Below, in pieces: positions 23,694 to 36,400 of a stretch of 64,000 nt of DNA. The stretch spans positions 61,112,494-61,176,493 of the forward strand of contig NC_053045.1 in assembly GCF_003473485.1 (NCBI RefSeq), given 5' to 3'. The translations under genes and the position numbers were made by a program. The stretch's first letter is position 1. Each line of letters starts with the position of its first letter. The stretch is from Medicago truncatula. Lineage: Eukaryota; Streptophyta; Magnoliopsida; Fabales; Fabaceae. The notes under the pieces were generated by a model, which was not told where the DNA came from, searched no databases, and saw only the letters and a program-made list of their open reading frames with translations.

Positions 23694-26600
23694 AGGAGTG
23701 TGACTAGACCAATAATTAGTTAGGGACCTAACTCGCTTGAATGAGTTGTTACCTAACTTGTGTTAGGCATATGAAGTTCAAAATATTCGGTAAACTATTT
23801 TTTTTTACCCCTAAAAAGAGTGTATATAAATATTTAAAAGTTTATTTAAAAAGTTAATTTGTATAAACAAATTAGGCTTGGTAGTCTGATTTTTAAAACT
23901 CTGTCTTGATAGTCTAATTAAAATAGGTGGTATATCAATCATTTCGGCTATGTTTGAGAGACTTCAGCTTATAAATTGTTTTTACCTTATTAAAATAACT
24001 AATAACTTTCATTTTTTATTCCAAAATAACTTATACGAAAACAATATAACAAAATTTTCTCTATAATTAAAGAACTAATGTGTACACAAGTGAAGTGATC
24101 ATATAATACAAAATAAATATATTAAAAAATTATAGCATTTTTCAACTTTGAAAAAAAAGTATACTACCTATATTTCTTAATAAGATACATGTGAACGGTT
24201 AATTAATTACTTGTAGCCATAAGATTAGTTGTCTTATTTGATACGTTAGTTTACTACTTTCTACCAACTGTTAATGAACAGGAATAAACCAAAGTGGGAA
24301 ATAAAGGTGGAAAATGGAACTTCCGAGTTTTATGAGCAAACGCAACGGCTTTTATTTGAATCTCAATAAAATTAACAATTTGAAAATTGGTCAACTAGTA
24401 AACCAACTTAAGTAGTATGAAATAATACCCTTTCACATGTTTGGGAACAAAATAGTACTAAAACAATATATAGTAAATAAAAAAATTATAGTATTAAGCA
24501 AATGAAATTATACCTGCTATGATGACAAGAATGTTAATGTCAATTCTAAGATTCCGAATGGAAACAATAGCTTTCAAGAAGATTGGATAAATGCCGGCAA
24601 CAACAGCAGCAAGAGCAACATATTTGAAGGGAGTGTACACAAATTTGAGAAATGAAAGCAATAGTAGCAAACCAGAAGCAACTGAGTAAATACTTGGCCA
24701 TTTCTTTTTGTGATTTTCATTTCCATATATTCTTATATTTGCCTCTAGTCTTGCTTGATTCAATGCCTTAACTGTCCCCACAACAACACATAACCAATCA
24801 ATTTATTTTTACCAATTTTTTTATGTGCAATGCATAGTTCCTTGTAAAGATATATAAAAGCTAAAAATCATTAAAAGCAATATACAAACTTTTTTTGAGC
24901 CAAGGAACATAAAAACTTTATTCATATCATAGTGCACAATTGATGCGATGTATGTAACTTACCACCGACATCTGAACTACACAAAAGCCTATTAACCCAT
25001 TAATTCCTGCACAGTTATATGCAATGAAGGTCTAAAACTAAAGAATCTTTAAATTACATGGGATCTCTAAACTTTATTTTTACATGATGGTAAACCACAT
25101 TTCGTCTATATGACAGGGGGTAAAAGCCTATTAACCTAAATATAAATTATAGAAAATATTATTTTGACAAGCAAATTATAGTATACGAGTATAATAATTA
25201 ATCTTCTTCTTTACTTGTATAATACAGGATGCGAGAATGGAAATAAAACGTGGTTCCACATCACTTTCTCATGCATTATTTCATCAATCTCTATCTTTCG
25301 TCCAGCAAGTGATAAAGATAAAGGAAGGAGTATTTCCATTCTAAGTCTAACGTGAACATCTATTTAATAACACGATAGTTATATTTATTAAAATATTAAT
25401 ACTTTAAACGAACATTATCTTCCCATGAAAACCTTTCTTTGGCAATATCAACACGTTACTTAGCAAGCAAAAGGAAACTCTTTGAAAAGATTATCGAGGA
25501 ATTGGTTAAATGGTGTTCTTATTTCATGGGCCAAGAACTAAAGATTACAAAGTGCGTTAGAAAGCTTGCTCTAAAAGAAAAAAAGTGCGTCAGAAAGCAA
25601 AAGCCAGCTTTTTTTGTCCTAATATTTTGCATCACCACTAGGAGAGCGATATTTATAAAATAATTTATTGATTACGTGAAGAAAAAATATATATTTTTTA
25701 AATTAATTAATTAAAAAAAATATTTGTTTGGTATGCAAAGTCAGAATAAAATAATATTTTAAACATACATTTAATAACATATTGTCATGTCATTTAATGA
25801 GTTTTCAAAGACCAGACTTACTATGTTGACTACGTGAAGAAAAAACATATTATTTAAAAGTAATTAATGAAAAAAACATTTATTTGGTATATGCAAAGTA
25901 AGAATAAAAAATTTATTTTAAACAAACATTCAATAATTTATTGTTACGTCATTTCATGTGTTTTCAAAGAACAAACTTACTATCTCCGGTTCTAAATATA
26001 AGAAGAATCTTTTTTTTAGATTCATTGAATTATTAATCTATATGAGCTATAATATAAATCAAATACATCATTTATTCAATGAATTTTAAAAAAAATATTC
26101 TCTTATAATTAGGATCAAATGAAGTATTATATTGATTGAATAATGTATAATATATCATCGGATGAGGAGTGCTATTGACATTCTCTTTTTAATATATTTA
26201 CTCATTTCTTACGTGAAATTCAATTGTGTCTTACACTTAAAAAATGGATATACCTAAAGTGGTGAGACTCCTATAAATTTCATTCAATAAAAGAGTAAAA
26301 ATTAAAGAGAATATTAGAGAAGGTGTTTTTAACGATTTTGGTCATCAAATATCTATAAAATCATTTTGCATCGAAACAAAACTCGTAGTTAATAAAAAAT
26401 TCTCCCAATGTGGGAGTTAGGTAACAGCACTAGCACCTTTCTCTTGAATCATGGCAATGTGGTCCAATCATTATCAAAAAATGGCAATCCAATATTAACA
26501 TGTAAACTACCGCATATAAAATGTTGCCAACTTGACATTAATTTGATAATCAACACCATGTGATAAAAACAAGTTTTTTGTGATATAAACATGATGAATG

Positions 26601-26876
26601 TGGAATGCACAATCTAAAATGTATAATAAAGCATATGTGAAATTGAAACAAGAGAAAACAGGGGTAAGTAAGTAAATTACCAATTTGAAGTTGAGAAATG
26701 AGAAGAGTGTCATGAACAACGATGACTGTTCTTGATGGAACTATAACAGAAACCTCTTTGACACCTTGAAGAGGTTTGAGAATGTTTTCAATCAGAGGTA
26801 CCTCTGAGGAACAACATAATCCCACCACATCAAAGTAGCTTTTTTGCAACTTTTTCCCTCCTTCAGAAGAAGACAT
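19266..26876 (-). CDS. Zn/Cd-transporting P1B-type ATPase (HMA2/HMA4-like), nine exons
   Basis: Exons are 26876-26681, 24771-24514, 23546-23449, 23199-22944, 22857-22720, 22179-21852, 21748-21546, 21371-21166 and 20684-19266. All have GT-AG borders with matching phase and join to 3102 nt, 1033 residues. It is a membrane pump that moves Zn2+ (and Cd2+) using ATP. The N-terminal metal domain carries CCSSE at residues 21-25, as in plant Zn-type HMAs. Eight membrane segments fit the P1B layout. TM6 has CPC (about 351-353), phosphorylation site DKTGT has Asp395, the SHP motif of the N-domain is present, and GDGLNDAP lies near 595. The tail from about 702 (330 residues) is packed with His and Cys-Cys pairs, a likely metal buffer. 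Intron 1 (1.9 kb) is the longest. Start MSSSEGG was chosen over an in-frame Met 8 codons upstream by likeness to HMA4. Which paralogue it is cannot be settled here. Confidence 0.93.
23661..23692. repeat. (TC)n microsatellite in HMA intron 2
   Basis: A nearly pure CT dinucleotide run lies in the intron between the second and third exons of the HMA gene. It is likely length-variable between plants. Confidence 0.8.
25980..26126. repeat. Stowaway-like MITE remnant in HMA intron 1
   Basis: ATCTCCGGTTCTAAATATAAG on the left and (other strand) ATACTTCATTTGATCCTAATTATAAG on the right are decayed inverted ends, with ATTCATTGAAT and ATTCAATGAAT facing each other inside. It is non-coding. Confidence 0.45.
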
Positions 26877-27180
26877 CTTGATCACTACAATTTTGATCAC
26901 CTAATTAATTAGACCAAAATGAAAATAATTTAGTTATAAAAGAGAAAGAGAGAGAGAGAGAGAAAGTAAAAATAATCTAAGTTGAAAAGAGAAAACAATG
27001 AGAATTGAGTTTAAGAGTGTTGGAAAATCATATCACCTTGTTACTTAGAAAATAGAGAGATGAGAAGAAAGACAAGTTGGTAATATTTGATGGTAATGGT
27101 GTATGAGGCGGTGGAGAGGAGGTTTAAGTAGGCAATTTTTTTTTTTTTTTTTTTTTTTTGAGTGGGGTGGTATATAAAAG
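26877..27180 (-). promoter_or_regulatory. HMA 5' leader and core promoter
   Basis: Upstream of the HMA start lie an (AG)n run (about 26940-26966), a 24-nt T-run (27136-27159; A-run in transcript sense) and TTTATATACC on the minus strand (about 27170-27179), a good TATA box about 300 bp from the ATG. The T-run sits just downstream of the TATA box, near the expected transcription start. No metal-response element was recognised. Confidence 0.5.
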
Positions 27181-28160
27181 TGAGAGAATTGATTTTTGGA
27201 TAGGACCCAATGCTACTAACTTTTAGAGTAACAATATCAGTACGAGTAATTCTAGGAACATGATCTTTTGAACACCTTTTTTTAATGCTTACGGTTTAAA
27301 TCATTGCGGATTTATATTTTAAAATTTAAATTCATATAAAATAATTGAACATATGTTTATTTCATCCAATAAAAAAAGTAAGTGTTAGAGAAAGTGTTGA
27401 AAAATAAATGTTGCTATTGTTATAATTATTTTCTAAATACTTATTGGTTAATTTTTTATTTTTTTTTACAAAAACAATATAAAGAAAGAGAGAGTATGAG
27501 AGAAAGTAAAACACAACATATCTTAAAATAGTTATACAAATATCATTTCACAATTTTTTAAGCATAAAGAATAAATAATATTACCACATGGTGCAAGAAT
27601 TTTTGCCCAACCTCGTTATCTTTTTTCTTCGGCAGAGAATATTATTTTTTTGGAGTATATAACAATTGTGGTCTATGAACGTGTATGTTGTCGCTATATT
27701 CTTTGTATATATCAAAATTACAAAAATATATTTAAATGTATTTTTTGTTAATTACATTGGTAAAAAAAAACTACGTTTTTAATTGTTTAAAAAAATAAGT
27801 TTTTAATGATAATTAGTTTGTCTTCTTTAAATGTGTTTTTCCCAATTTAATCTATGACTAAAATGTAATCTATAAATTATTAATAAAAAGAAGTATTTGA
27901 AAACATGTCCATAGTTTGAATACATTAAAGAAATACGTTTAAGGATTAAAATGATTGTTTACCATAATGTCTGTGTATTTTTTTCGTGTGGAGTGGAGGG
28001 CAGTGGATCATCCCACATGAATAATGGAATCCACATATGAATCCACATTTTCCATGTTATTTTCATCATTATTTCAATAAATAAAAACCCAAACTAAATT
28101 ACAATCAATATTGCTTTCTTTGATTGCTTCACTGAACACATTCACATGGAAACTCAAATT
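27181..28160. other. intergenic, upstream of the HMA gene
   Basis: This is AT-rich DNA without coding likeness. It includes GAACACCTTTTTTTAATGC near 27268 and GAGAAAGTGTTG near 27390, which may be ends of a small inverted-repeat element. Confidence 0.35.
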
Positions 28161-28164
28161 TGAA

Positions 28165-28270
28165 GCTTTGTCTTTCATGAGTCCAACCCGTATCTAAAGA
28201 TAAATCCATTGTAATTGTACACTACTAGAAACGGAAAATAAATAGTAGATGGTTTCACACAAAAAAAAAA
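28165..28270. repeat. second copy of a LINE 3'-end segment
   Basis: This roughly 100-bp stretch (CTTTCATGAGTCCAA, then ACGGAAAATAAATAGTAG and GGTTTCACAC) is clearly related to 28901-29000 (TTTTCATGAGTCCAA, CAGAAAATAAATAGTATATG, GGCTTCACAC), in the same orientation. The second copy lies just 3' of LINE coding relics, so this one is probably the end of another, heavily truncated insertion. Confidence 0.55.
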
Positions 28271-28899
28271 GAAGTTAATAAAAAATTACTTTAAAGGAAT
28301 GTGGTACTATAATTGATATTACTTTGTATTTCAATTTACTTGATATATAAAACTACTTTAAAGAAGTATATTAATTTATTTATTTTTTGACAAAGGGGTA
28401 TATAATTTATGTTTCTTATATTTACATTTAAAATTTTTTGTTTCTGTAAAAATAGGTATCCACTACACGTAATGGTGGAAATTAGTTTATTGAATTCGGT
28501 AGGACCATAATAGACACCAGAAAATATTCACTTGATCATGAAATTACTTTTATCAAATGTTTTATTTTTTTTATAAGATAGAAATTTATTTAAGAAAAAA
28601 GAGAAACAAAAAACTGAAAAATATAAACCTACCTCAATAAAAGAAAAAGAGTAAAAAAGGATAGAAAAAAAAAAAGGAAAAATGAAAAGTTTATCATGTT
28701 AAAAAGGTTTTTATTCATTTTCAAACATAGTTCTTCTCTCTAAGTACATCACACACAAAAAATGCATATCAAAAAATATATTACTTAAGGTGTCCATCAA
28801 TTTGTACATCTTCCGATCTATTGTTCAAACTTAAGATATCATAGTAGTTTACCCCACTTGACCCTTTCCTTTACCAATCTTATTTGCATCTCGTCCATA

Positions 28900-29860
28900 A
28901 AGCTTTGTTTTTCATGAGTCCAAACGATAACAAAATATATTTCCACTGCCATTGTATGTTACTCGAAACAGAAAATAAATAGTATATGGCTTCACACACA
29001 AGACCAAAATGAAATATATTAATCAAACAAAAAAATTTACCCGGCATAAAAACCAACAAGTTCGATACAGGATCAAAACACCAAACAAAAAACCAGCTAG
29101 TTGAAAAACTAATGCACAAAATAGGATTACGCCACTAAAGTTGAAGATCAAAGACTAAATTTGGAATTATCCCTTCAACCACCAAAATGATAAACATTTG
29201 ACTTTGTCAAACAAGTAAAGAATTGATTTCTACTTACGCTGAAAAATACGACTATTCATTTCCTTCTAAAGAATGCAAACACAGACTATCCAAATCATAT
29301 TTAATGAAGACCTGATAGTTCAAGATGTTACCTAATTACCAAACTGCACAAGATGGTCAGACAAATATAGCATGCTCATTAAATGAATTCCGAGCCATTG
29401 CATAACTAGGCCTCAAATACTCCAAAAAGAAAATCACATCCCAGAAATAGATGATCAATACTTTTCTCCTTCCTGCAACCGCTCACACAAAAAAAAAATG
29501 ATTCCTCGCCTAGCGAGATTATCCTATGTAGGAATTAGATTACGTAATAATTGTCAAGCAAAAAGAGACACTTTTAACGTAACTGATTTATTCCATATAA
29601 TATAATTAGAAATCGCCTGAACAACCGGCTTCATCTTGGTTAGCATATGATAAACATCGTTAGCAGAGTATCCTTTATCTGAATCCAAATGTCAATGCCA
29701 CCTACCATCCACACCAACCTGCAGAAAAAAGTGTTATTTAATAGGTCACACCACTCACTCAACTTCGTATCCTCAAGATAATAACCAACGCCACCATTTC
29801 CAAACATATGCCCTACCCCTCGAATTAGAGTATACATCACAACAACTAACACCAATTGAT
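28900..29860 (-). mobile_element. LINE (L1-type) 3' remnant
   Basis: On the minus strand, broken frames read HLDSDKGYSANDVYHML and MKPVVQAISNYIIWNKSV (about 29700-29580), then NLIPT, NLARRGI (about 29520-29500), HLFLGCDFLFGVFE (about 29450) and CLSFWWLKGI / LQLWWRNPILC (about 29210-29110). This is the order of the RT zinc-binding region and C-terminus of plant L1-type LINEs. Several stops and frame changes make it non-functional, and the 5' part (endonuclease, RT core) is missing. Confidence 0.75.
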
Positions 29861-29869
29861 TATCTGATG

Positions 29870-30959
29870 AATCAAAAAGGTGTCAAAACCTTGAAGGCAT
29901 TACAAGTTGGGGAGATTACGTCCCAAGATCAAGTCTGAGAAGGAAAATACTCATAGAACGTAGAAAAAAGGCAAAAATTTGTATTAGAGCCTGAAGTCAT
30001 GCGCCGCGCACATGGGACAGAGAGAAAACTGCTATTTGTCAGCTGCCATGAGCCTCGCGCGGTGTGCAAGAAAAAATAGCTAAATGATATTTTTTTTCTT
30101 TGCGGGTTTTGGGAAAAAGCCCAAAATTTCAACCCAACCTCGAGAGAAAATATGCGTATAAATACAACTTCTTCCACTCATAAATATTCATTCAGAACTT
30201 GACAGTTCAAGAGAAAGGCAGACGCTAAGAGCATCAAAGAAGAGTCTCAGATCTTCTCAACCTTTGTTCTTAGAGTATGTTTTATTTCTTTTGTATTATG
30301 TATTTTGTTACAATGAGTGACTAAACACCTTTTGATTAGGTTTCTATGATGAATCTCTATTATTTATTGGATTTTATTAATACAAGTCTTTTATTTAGTG
30401 GCGATGCAAGTTGTATCTAATTTCTGCATGTTTCAAGCATTAATGCTTTCGTGCCATAGGGAGTGTGACATACCTAGCCAATGCGATTGATCTTAGATTA
30501 GGTGATGATTGGGGTCTTGCTTAAATCATAATTGTTACATTTGAACTTTATTCTCATTTCTTTAATAAATTAGAGATAACTAGGGTATGCAGTGAACTTC
30601 TAAGATTCGTATGTTAACGTGGTTCCTTTAGATGGTGATTTTGGAATTTCAACTATATTACGTTTCAATTACTTGTGATAGTGTAATTTCCCACTTTAAA
30701 TAACTATTCAACCTTGTACGTAACTCTAAAGGAGTGACGACTCTTACCCCATATTCCATGTATGCAATTTTAAATGACGAGGAGCAACATGACATCTGGA
30801 GGGACTTTGCCCCCACGGGTTTGTAAGTTTAATTGATTGCAAAATATAAATTAGATTTTGGGTTGATTCATATGATTAGTGGTGATTATGGTTTCCTTGA
30901 ATACTCTTTATCTTATTTGTTGGAATTAACTTAGATTTCTATTAGTTATGACCTGACAT
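29870..30959. other. unidentified, possibly LTR-derived sequence
   Basis: There is no coding likeness. GCGTATAAATACAAC (about 30152) is a strong TATA box and is followed by a Pol II-like leader. The GC-rich words GCGCCGCGCACATGGGAC and CCTCGCGCGGTGTGC (30001-30070) stand out. The region may be part of an old LTR-type element, but I could not find its ends. Confidence 0.25.
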
Positions 30960-32366
30960 TGATAAACAATGGTTCTATTATAAAATGTGATGAACCACCG
31001 GAAAGTTATAGTGTTATTGTATGTGTCTCAAAAAGGGCTATACTTTTTACTTCCCTTAGAGATGAATCATAATCATAATATCACACTTAAATTCAATAGT
31101 AAAATTAAATTAAATAAGCAATTTATATTGTTCATGTTCAAGTGAGAGCAGGATAGTCAATCATATACCATAACCTAAAGATCAGGTCAACCACTAGTTG
31201 AAGAACACTATAACGTTGAGAACAAATAGAATTTATATAAGACTATAATCATAATTGAATAAAAACTTTAAATGATTGAATCCACAAATAAAATAAAAAC
31301 ATACTCAAGAACAAATTGGAAGAAGAAAACCCTCTTTAAGGCTTCAGATGCTTGACTCTTGCCTTGAACCTCCAACTTTCTGAATGAAAAATAGAGAAAT
31401 AGATGGTGATTTAGGATTGTGGCTTTAATCATAATGGTAGACCCTTGGCATCCCTATCTATTTCTCTATGTTATAATCAGTTCATTCCTAAGGACAAGGT
31501 GTTCATTTGGTATTTCATGTTTCCTCTCTAAATAAATGAATGTATCTCAAAACAATAATTAAACATATTATCATGGTTTATCATCATTGATACCCTTTGA
31601 GTGCAACCTTATTGTCCCAAAACTCTCAAAACTATTCACATGTTTTGATTATCTTGTCTAACCTCATTTGATACAATATCAAACTTCATCTCTTCGGTTG
31701 ATATTTGGGATATGATTAAATAACAATATCATACTTCACCTTTCAGTAATTCGTTTGATATTTGATATAAAATTTAATAACGATGAGATTAGATTAGAAC
31801 ATAAATTCAAATAAAATAGAGTCTTATTTCAACAATTCCAAGATAAGAAAATTCTACTCACACAAGATCATATTAAACAAAAACTTAAAATATGAAGGCA
31901 TAATGATAAATGACATAAAAGTAAATTGTTGAAAATGTAAAGAACAGAAAGTAAAAGACAAGAAAATAAATAAATGCAAATAAAGAACAAAAACTTAAGA
32001 ATAATGTAGGAATTTGATTTTAACTTTAGAGTAAGATTACAAGAATGAAGAGTTGTCCTTTGCTCAGAAATATGGTCTATTTATAGTTTAGAATCATAGA
32101 CAAGGCATTAATTTCGAGTTACAAGCCATAAACTATAGAATTCCAAAGGTTTGTAACAACCATTTTTGTTCTACACCGGACGAACGGTCGTGCTTCACCC
32201 ACACATAGGTTGTGCTTCACTTTCAACTTTTGATATAATGCTTTGTTTTTTCTCTCGATTCAGCTAAATTCTTTATTTTTTTTTTATCCTAAAAATAAAA
32301 TTAACATTATGTAGTAAAATAGCTCGAAAGAAAAACTAAAATTATACACTAAATTAAGACTTATCA
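30960..32366 (-). mobile_element. LTR-like fossil, possibly a solo LTR
   Basis: The stretch begins TGATAAGTC and ends TTTATCA in minus-strand sense, giving TG...CA termini with a short inverted repeat. It is flanked by GACAT (30955-30959) and GCCAT (32367-32371), a 5-bp duplication with one difference. A TATA-like CTATAAATAGACC lies near 32080 on the minus strand. There are no genes inside. The family is undetermined (Ty3-type possible), and the drifted flanks suggest it is old. Confidence 0.4.
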
Positions 32367-33215
32367 GCCATGCACTTGTGCATTTTCAGTATGTGTAGGA
32401 GAGCTTTTGAAAGACATGGGGGCAAATTATGCATTTTTCCGTCCTTCTTCGAGTATTCTTCCATCTTAAAATGTCTTAGAATTTGAGATTAATTTTTCTC
32501 AACTAGTATTGTCTTCAAAAGCCTTCTAAGTATCATTGATCTCCATTCTTCAATTTCCACAATCCTTCATGCAATGTCATGATTTGCCGAATTACATATG
32601 TATCATTAAAAAGATTAAAAACACTTATGAAGTTGTATGATTAGGAAAGAAACTAAATTACAATGAATCGAATGAAAATAATATAAAATATCCTTCAAAC
32701 CATGAACAACTCCTCTAAATTACCTCTAAGTTGTCTTCAAATGCTATTAAATAACTAAAATATAGCCTAATATCATATGATGTTCCGTCATCACGTAGTA
32801 TCACTCAAGTTTTTTTTTTTATATGATAGCTCAATATACTACTTTTGTGAGCAACTATTTGACATCTCACAATGAAAAATGCTCATCAATAACATGCTGG
32901 CTCTCCTCTAAAAAAAAACATGACTGGCTCAATGTTAAGGCGACAAAAACAATCACATTAGGCTTTCATTATAAAATTTTACTTCGAGAAAAGGCCTCAA
33001 ATACTACTATTTTTTAAAAGAAATGTTAATTTGCTAAATTTTTTTTAATAAACTCTTATTTAAAATAAATTTTATCATCAATTTAAAAAATATTAAAAGA
33101 AATAGGTTATATTAATTTAATAAATAATTTTGTGTTCTAAAAGTTTCTTAAAAATAAAATTTAATAAAAAATAAATAATTTTATTAAAATACTAGTATAA
33201 CTTATAAAAGGAATC

Positions 33216-33389
33216 CGGCTAAATTTAGTGCAACTAATACTGACTCCTTGAAGATGTGGACTTCTCCTCCTCCTCAATTGGATATCATCATGCTTGCGGA
33301 TACCTCTGGACTGGGGTATTTAGGCAGCAGATTGGATAGTTTGGTTTTCTTGTCTTTTAATTTCCTCTTCATAAAAAAATAAAAAATAA
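33216..33389 (+). mobile_element. 5'-truncated LINE 3' end with 17-bp target duplication
   Basis: A perfect 17-bp direct repeat (AACTTATAAAAGGAATC) lies at 33199-33215 and 33390-33406. Between the copies are 174 bp ending in an A-rich tail (CATAAAAAAATAAAAAATAAA). The start matches no complete element, and the text (GGATACCTCTGGACTGGGG, TTGGTTTTCTTGTCTTTT) resembles LINE 3' tails in plants. Severe 5' truncation, an A-rich tail and a long perfect duplication are the marks of target-primed reverse transcription. The perfect repeat argues for a young insertion. Confidence 0.75.
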
Positions 33390-33406
33390 AACTTATAAAA
33401 GGAATC

Positions 33407-36400
33407 AACTTAAAAGTTAAAACCCATCTTGGACCTCAATTTTTGTTAGGCCGACCCTGATTAGTAATTTAAATTCTCTCATGCATGAGGAGTGCAATTT
33501 ACTCTCTTTTAAAAGTAAAAATAAAAAGAAAAATCCGTGAACAACATTTGATGCTATATTTTTAAGGAATAAATCGTTGAAAATTCATAACTAGTTTCTG
33601 GCAAAAACTAATCCATCCCTAGTTCACAAAGGGGGTTGGCTATTATTTGATAGATATTATTTAATTTCTTAATATTTATATGTTCTTTAATACCTTTGAC
33701 TTAATGACTTCAAAATTTTATTTCTTGTAGTCTTGTTGATTATTTAGGTTAAACTAAATGTATACCATGCTGATTTTTTTTTCACTTCTAAACTAAACAA
33801 ATTGAGGCTTTGATTTTGTAATTTATATTCAAGAAGTTTACATTTAAATTATCCTTAAATATTTATATATGAATAACATTTTAATTTACCTCTAAAAAAA
33901 AAACATTTTAATTTATAAAATTATCCTTCAAACCTATCATAAATTTGCATTTAAAATAAGAAACGTTATGGCCACCTTTTCGATCTTCATAATATCATAT
34001 TCCCATCAGTGAAGAGTCTGTGACGTCCCTTTCTGATTAAGGTATGTAATGATAGCTATGGTGACTAAACCTGAGACGATGATTAATCGGTAGAGTACAC
34101 TATCTTATGCCACAGTCAACATATAGCGACTTTTCATTACGTAATACTAATACTAATATAATAAGTGTAATAAATACCACTCTACCAAAATACAGTAAAT
34201 AATAAACCTAATATACTTAATAGTTTAAAAAAAAAAATTAAGTTTATCATCAATAATAATTCAGACAGACACGAGTAAAAAAAATTCGCAGCATACAATG
34301 CTCAAATGTTGTTCTACCTCATACGTGCTTTTAATTAATCAAACAATCTGTGTTAAGTCTTAAAGTGGTAAATGAACTACATCAAAGGACGAATTATTCA
34401 TAACGATTTGAGTTATTTTTTGAACAATTTTTATTCAAACTTAACTTATCTTTCGGCTGAACTTCGAATTACCAGAAACGTTTTCCCTAAAAACTGGATG
34501 GTTATACACAAAATTAAAAAAGCATGAAAAAAACGACGCTATCTTTTTGGGCCAGCCCATTGGGTCTGCATTTTAGATGGGCTGGGCCGGCCCTTTTAAA
34601 AAATAAATAGTTTATAAATAGTTTTATTAGGTAAGACTGAATTATTTTATTATGTAATATTGAATTTTGTTGTCTTCAAGGTTCACTTTGTGAGTTATGA
34701 TAAATACTCTACTTTTGCATTGATTCTTTTGTACTATTTATCCTTATGGATGTTGATTTAATAGACATTTTATATATAATTTAACTAAGTTTACGAAAAC
34801 ATGTGATTTATTTGATGTATAATAATTTATGCAATATGTTTCTATTAAAAAAATATGTGATATGCAGCTTTATTGTTTATTCCATCGATTTTTTTTCGAA
34901 AAAAAAAAAAACAAAATAATACATTTTAAAATATGGGTCGGGCTGGCACATCGGGTCGTGTAGTCCACTACTAATTGGGTTGGGCTCAATTTTAATATCC
35001 CATTAATTAAGTGGGTCGACCCACTCAGGCCAATTTATATGAGCTGGCCTACCGGACCGACCCATTTGACGGCTTTACATGATATAAACTAATTAAAGCA
35101 TGTTTATTGTTAGAACACGTTTTCTCATTTGCACATGAAAATTCCTACTCACATGGTATAAACTAATTAAAGCATGTTTAATGCAAATGCAAATGTGCAC
35201 ATGAAAATTCCTACTGACATTGAAAGAATGGGATATTATACTCACTTTCAGACTGATACAACAAGGTGAAAAATGTACTAAAATTGAAAGAGATCAAAAG
35301 TGAAATCAAAGAGATTCTTTTAGGTAGACTCAATATTTGCTCTAGGCAGTTTGATAGTCATTTACTCAATGTAATTTACTCAATATTTTAAAGGGTCCTG
35401 CTAACCGGTGTCCCGGGGACACTGATTAAGCATATCATAAAAGAGAATTATTATTTTAAAAGGAAATTATTTTTGACTTTATTATACATTAATTACACAA
35501 CTGCTATATAATTTCCTTTTTGACTTTATGTTTATTATTTACATTGTTATCGAAATTTAATGCAAATTGATCAAATAATCCAAACTGAAAAGAAACTATA
35601 ATAGCACTTTGAAATCTTTAAATTAATAGTATCGCATAAAAAAAAGAAGAACACCCTACCACGTCCTTCATTATTTTCAATACTTTTCTTTGATAGAAAT
35701 TGCTTTACATGGCCATCGATCATTAATGCCAAAAGAACAACAACAATGATGCTTTCATGAGTTACTATCGCATACAAATGATGGATAGTGGACTTAGGTT
35801 TGCAATCCACTATCTGTGGAATCTCCCATAGTATATTATTATAGGTGTACAATGGAATCTTTTTCCTTAGTTCAATTATGTATATCTTGATTCTTTGTAG
35901 TTATTATATGACACACAATATGTTATGATTAAATGACACACAATAATGTTATTTTAATTCTTAAAAAAAATGTTATTTTAATAATTTACCGTGGAGTTTT
36001 GTTGAGTATTGCTCAAAATTAATTTAAAATTTAAATAAAAAAATGCATAGGTACTATGCATTTAGTTTTTGGATACATGTGCTGATGTACATGCAGTAAA
36101 ACTAGTTTAAAATTTTAATATACTTTAAAATATTTATATACAAAAAATAGATGATAAGACACATTAAACAATTAGATATTCTCATAAATAATTATACATT
36201 TAGATTCATACCCAACAAAACTGCAGCACCAGAGTGTTAACTTTCTTTTTTATGATAATGACTCACACCCTTCCTTACCTTGTTTTGGACGGTTAAAATT
36301 AAAAAGATATTGTTTTATCAGAAGTGTATCTATACCTAACTGAATACATGGATAAATTCACGTAGTGTTTGGCTGACACGCTCAATTTGAAATTTTACGA

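Noticed and set aside
28210-28240. CACTA transposon end (ACACTACTAGAAACGG)
   Set aside because: The related copy at 28940-28970 lacks the CACTA word, so it is a chance match within a LINE 3' segment.
35571-35852. 93-codon open frame on the minus strand
   Set aside because: No recognisable family, and it lies in repeat-rich DNA.
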